Source of the DNA: Butyricicoccus sp.
GTDB lineage: Bacteria; Bacillota; Clostridia; Oscillospirales; Butyricicoccaceae
Assembly: GCA_031293105.1 (NCBI GenBank)
Contig: JAUMSA010000245.1
Location: 1-5,435, forward strand
Length of the DNA: 5,435 nt
Direction: 5' to 3'
Positions 5,228-5,435 of this stretch are shown here, in pieces. The translations under genes and the position numbers were made by a program. The stretch's first letter is position 1. Each line of letters opens with the position of its first letter. The notes below the pieces were generated by a model that was not told the origin of the DNA, made no database searches, and saw only the letters and a list, made by a program, of their open reading frames with translations.

Positions 5228-5435
5228 TTTTTCAAATCCTTTACGCTCTCATAGAGTTTTACATAGCTGGCATGTCGACTGCGGGCGATTTCCCCTGCTT
5301 CAACAGCCGCCAAAATGGCGCAGCCCTTTTCTTTAACATGTGCGCAGCCGGTAAATTTACACTGTCCCAAATACGGGGCAAATTCCCGGAAGGCATATTG
5401 CAGATCTTCCCGCAACACCAAATCCTTTCTCTTAT
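5197..5435 (-). CDS. rsgA: Ribosome small-subunit-dependent GTPase A (RsgA), C-terminal part (cut by window edge)
   Basis: RsgA is a circularly permuted GTPase that binds the 30S subunit and checks its late maturation. Only the last 78 complete codons are visible. They carry the C-terminal zinc knuckle with spacing C-x4-C-x-H-x5-C (coding bases about 5320-5361, within GQCKFTGCAHVKEKGC), followed by the helical tail ending SVKDLKKWELGKDAGR. The preceding EDLQYAFREFAPYLG is also typical of the family just after the GTPase domain. The reading frame is open to the edge of the window, so a TTG at 5419-5421 is only an internal leucine codon and the true start lies beyond. The OB fold and G motifs are not in view. 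The stop overlaps the start of thiN by 31 bp. The TGA stop is at 5197-5199. Confidence 0.93.
   Translation of the reverse strand, partial: KRKDLVLREDLQYAFREFAPYLGQCKFTGCAHVKEKGCAILAAVEAGEIARSRHASYVKLYESVKDLKKWELGKDAGR
5237..5242 (-). promoter_or_regulatory. Shine-Dalgarno site of thiN, inside rsgA
   Basis: The minus strand reads AAAGGA with a 9-nt spacer to the ATG at 5225-5227. The site lies within the last codons of rsgA, supporting the overlapping start and translation of thiN from the rsgA message. Confidence 0.8.

Noticed and set aside
1..5435. Mobile element, phage, CRISPR, defence or toxin-antitoxin system
   Set aside because: All coding space is filled by intact housekeeping genes in one orientation. 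No transposase, terminal inverted repeats, spacer-repeat pattern or unknown gene was found on either strand.

Overview
The window looks like a compact stretch of an ordinary bacterial chromosome. The likely source is a Gram-positive anaerobe of the Clostridia, perhaps Oscillospiraceae/Butyricicoccaceae-like; that placement is inference. It rests on strong AGGAGG-type Shine-Dalgarno sites, consensus sigma-A promoters, U-tailed intrinsic terminators, separate secD and secF genes, an rsgA-thiN pair, and roughly balanced base composition judged by eye. No organism-specific marker such as rRNA is present.

All six genes lie on the minus strand, so transcription runs from high to low coordinates. 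At the right edge is the 3' end of rsgA (5197-5435, cut by the window). It overlaps thiN (4577-5227) by 31 bp. thiN is followed by a hairpin/U-tract terminator (4495-4541). Immediately after it comes a good promoter (4456-4484) driving a class I aminotransferase gene (3220-4425), which ends at a textbook terminator (3146-3175). The aminotransferase is therefore its own transcription unit. After a gap of about 150 bp with no convincing promoter comes purB (1567-2997), an adenylosuccinate lyase that closely resembles the animal enzyme. Only 78 bp then separate purB from secD (136-1488). That gap holds a perfect consensus promoter (TTGACA, 17 bp, TATAAT) and no visible terminator. secF begins 18 bp after secD and runs off the left edge.

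The genes are housekeeping: 30S ribosome maturation (RsgA), thiamine diphosphate formation (ThiN), amino-acid transamination, purine biosynthesis (PurB), and the SecDF motor that assists Sec-dependent protein export. ThiN and the aminotransferase handle TPP and PLP respectively, but nothing in the sequence shows the neighbours to be functionally linked beyond rsgA-thiN and secD-secF co-transcription.

I found no undescribed system, mobile element, CRISPR array, RNA gene or riboswitch. The most useful observations concern gene starts (GTG starts for secD and the aminotransferase, fixed by Shine-Dalgarno position), the arrangement of promoters and terminators, likely purB read-through into secDF, and the animal-like PurB.
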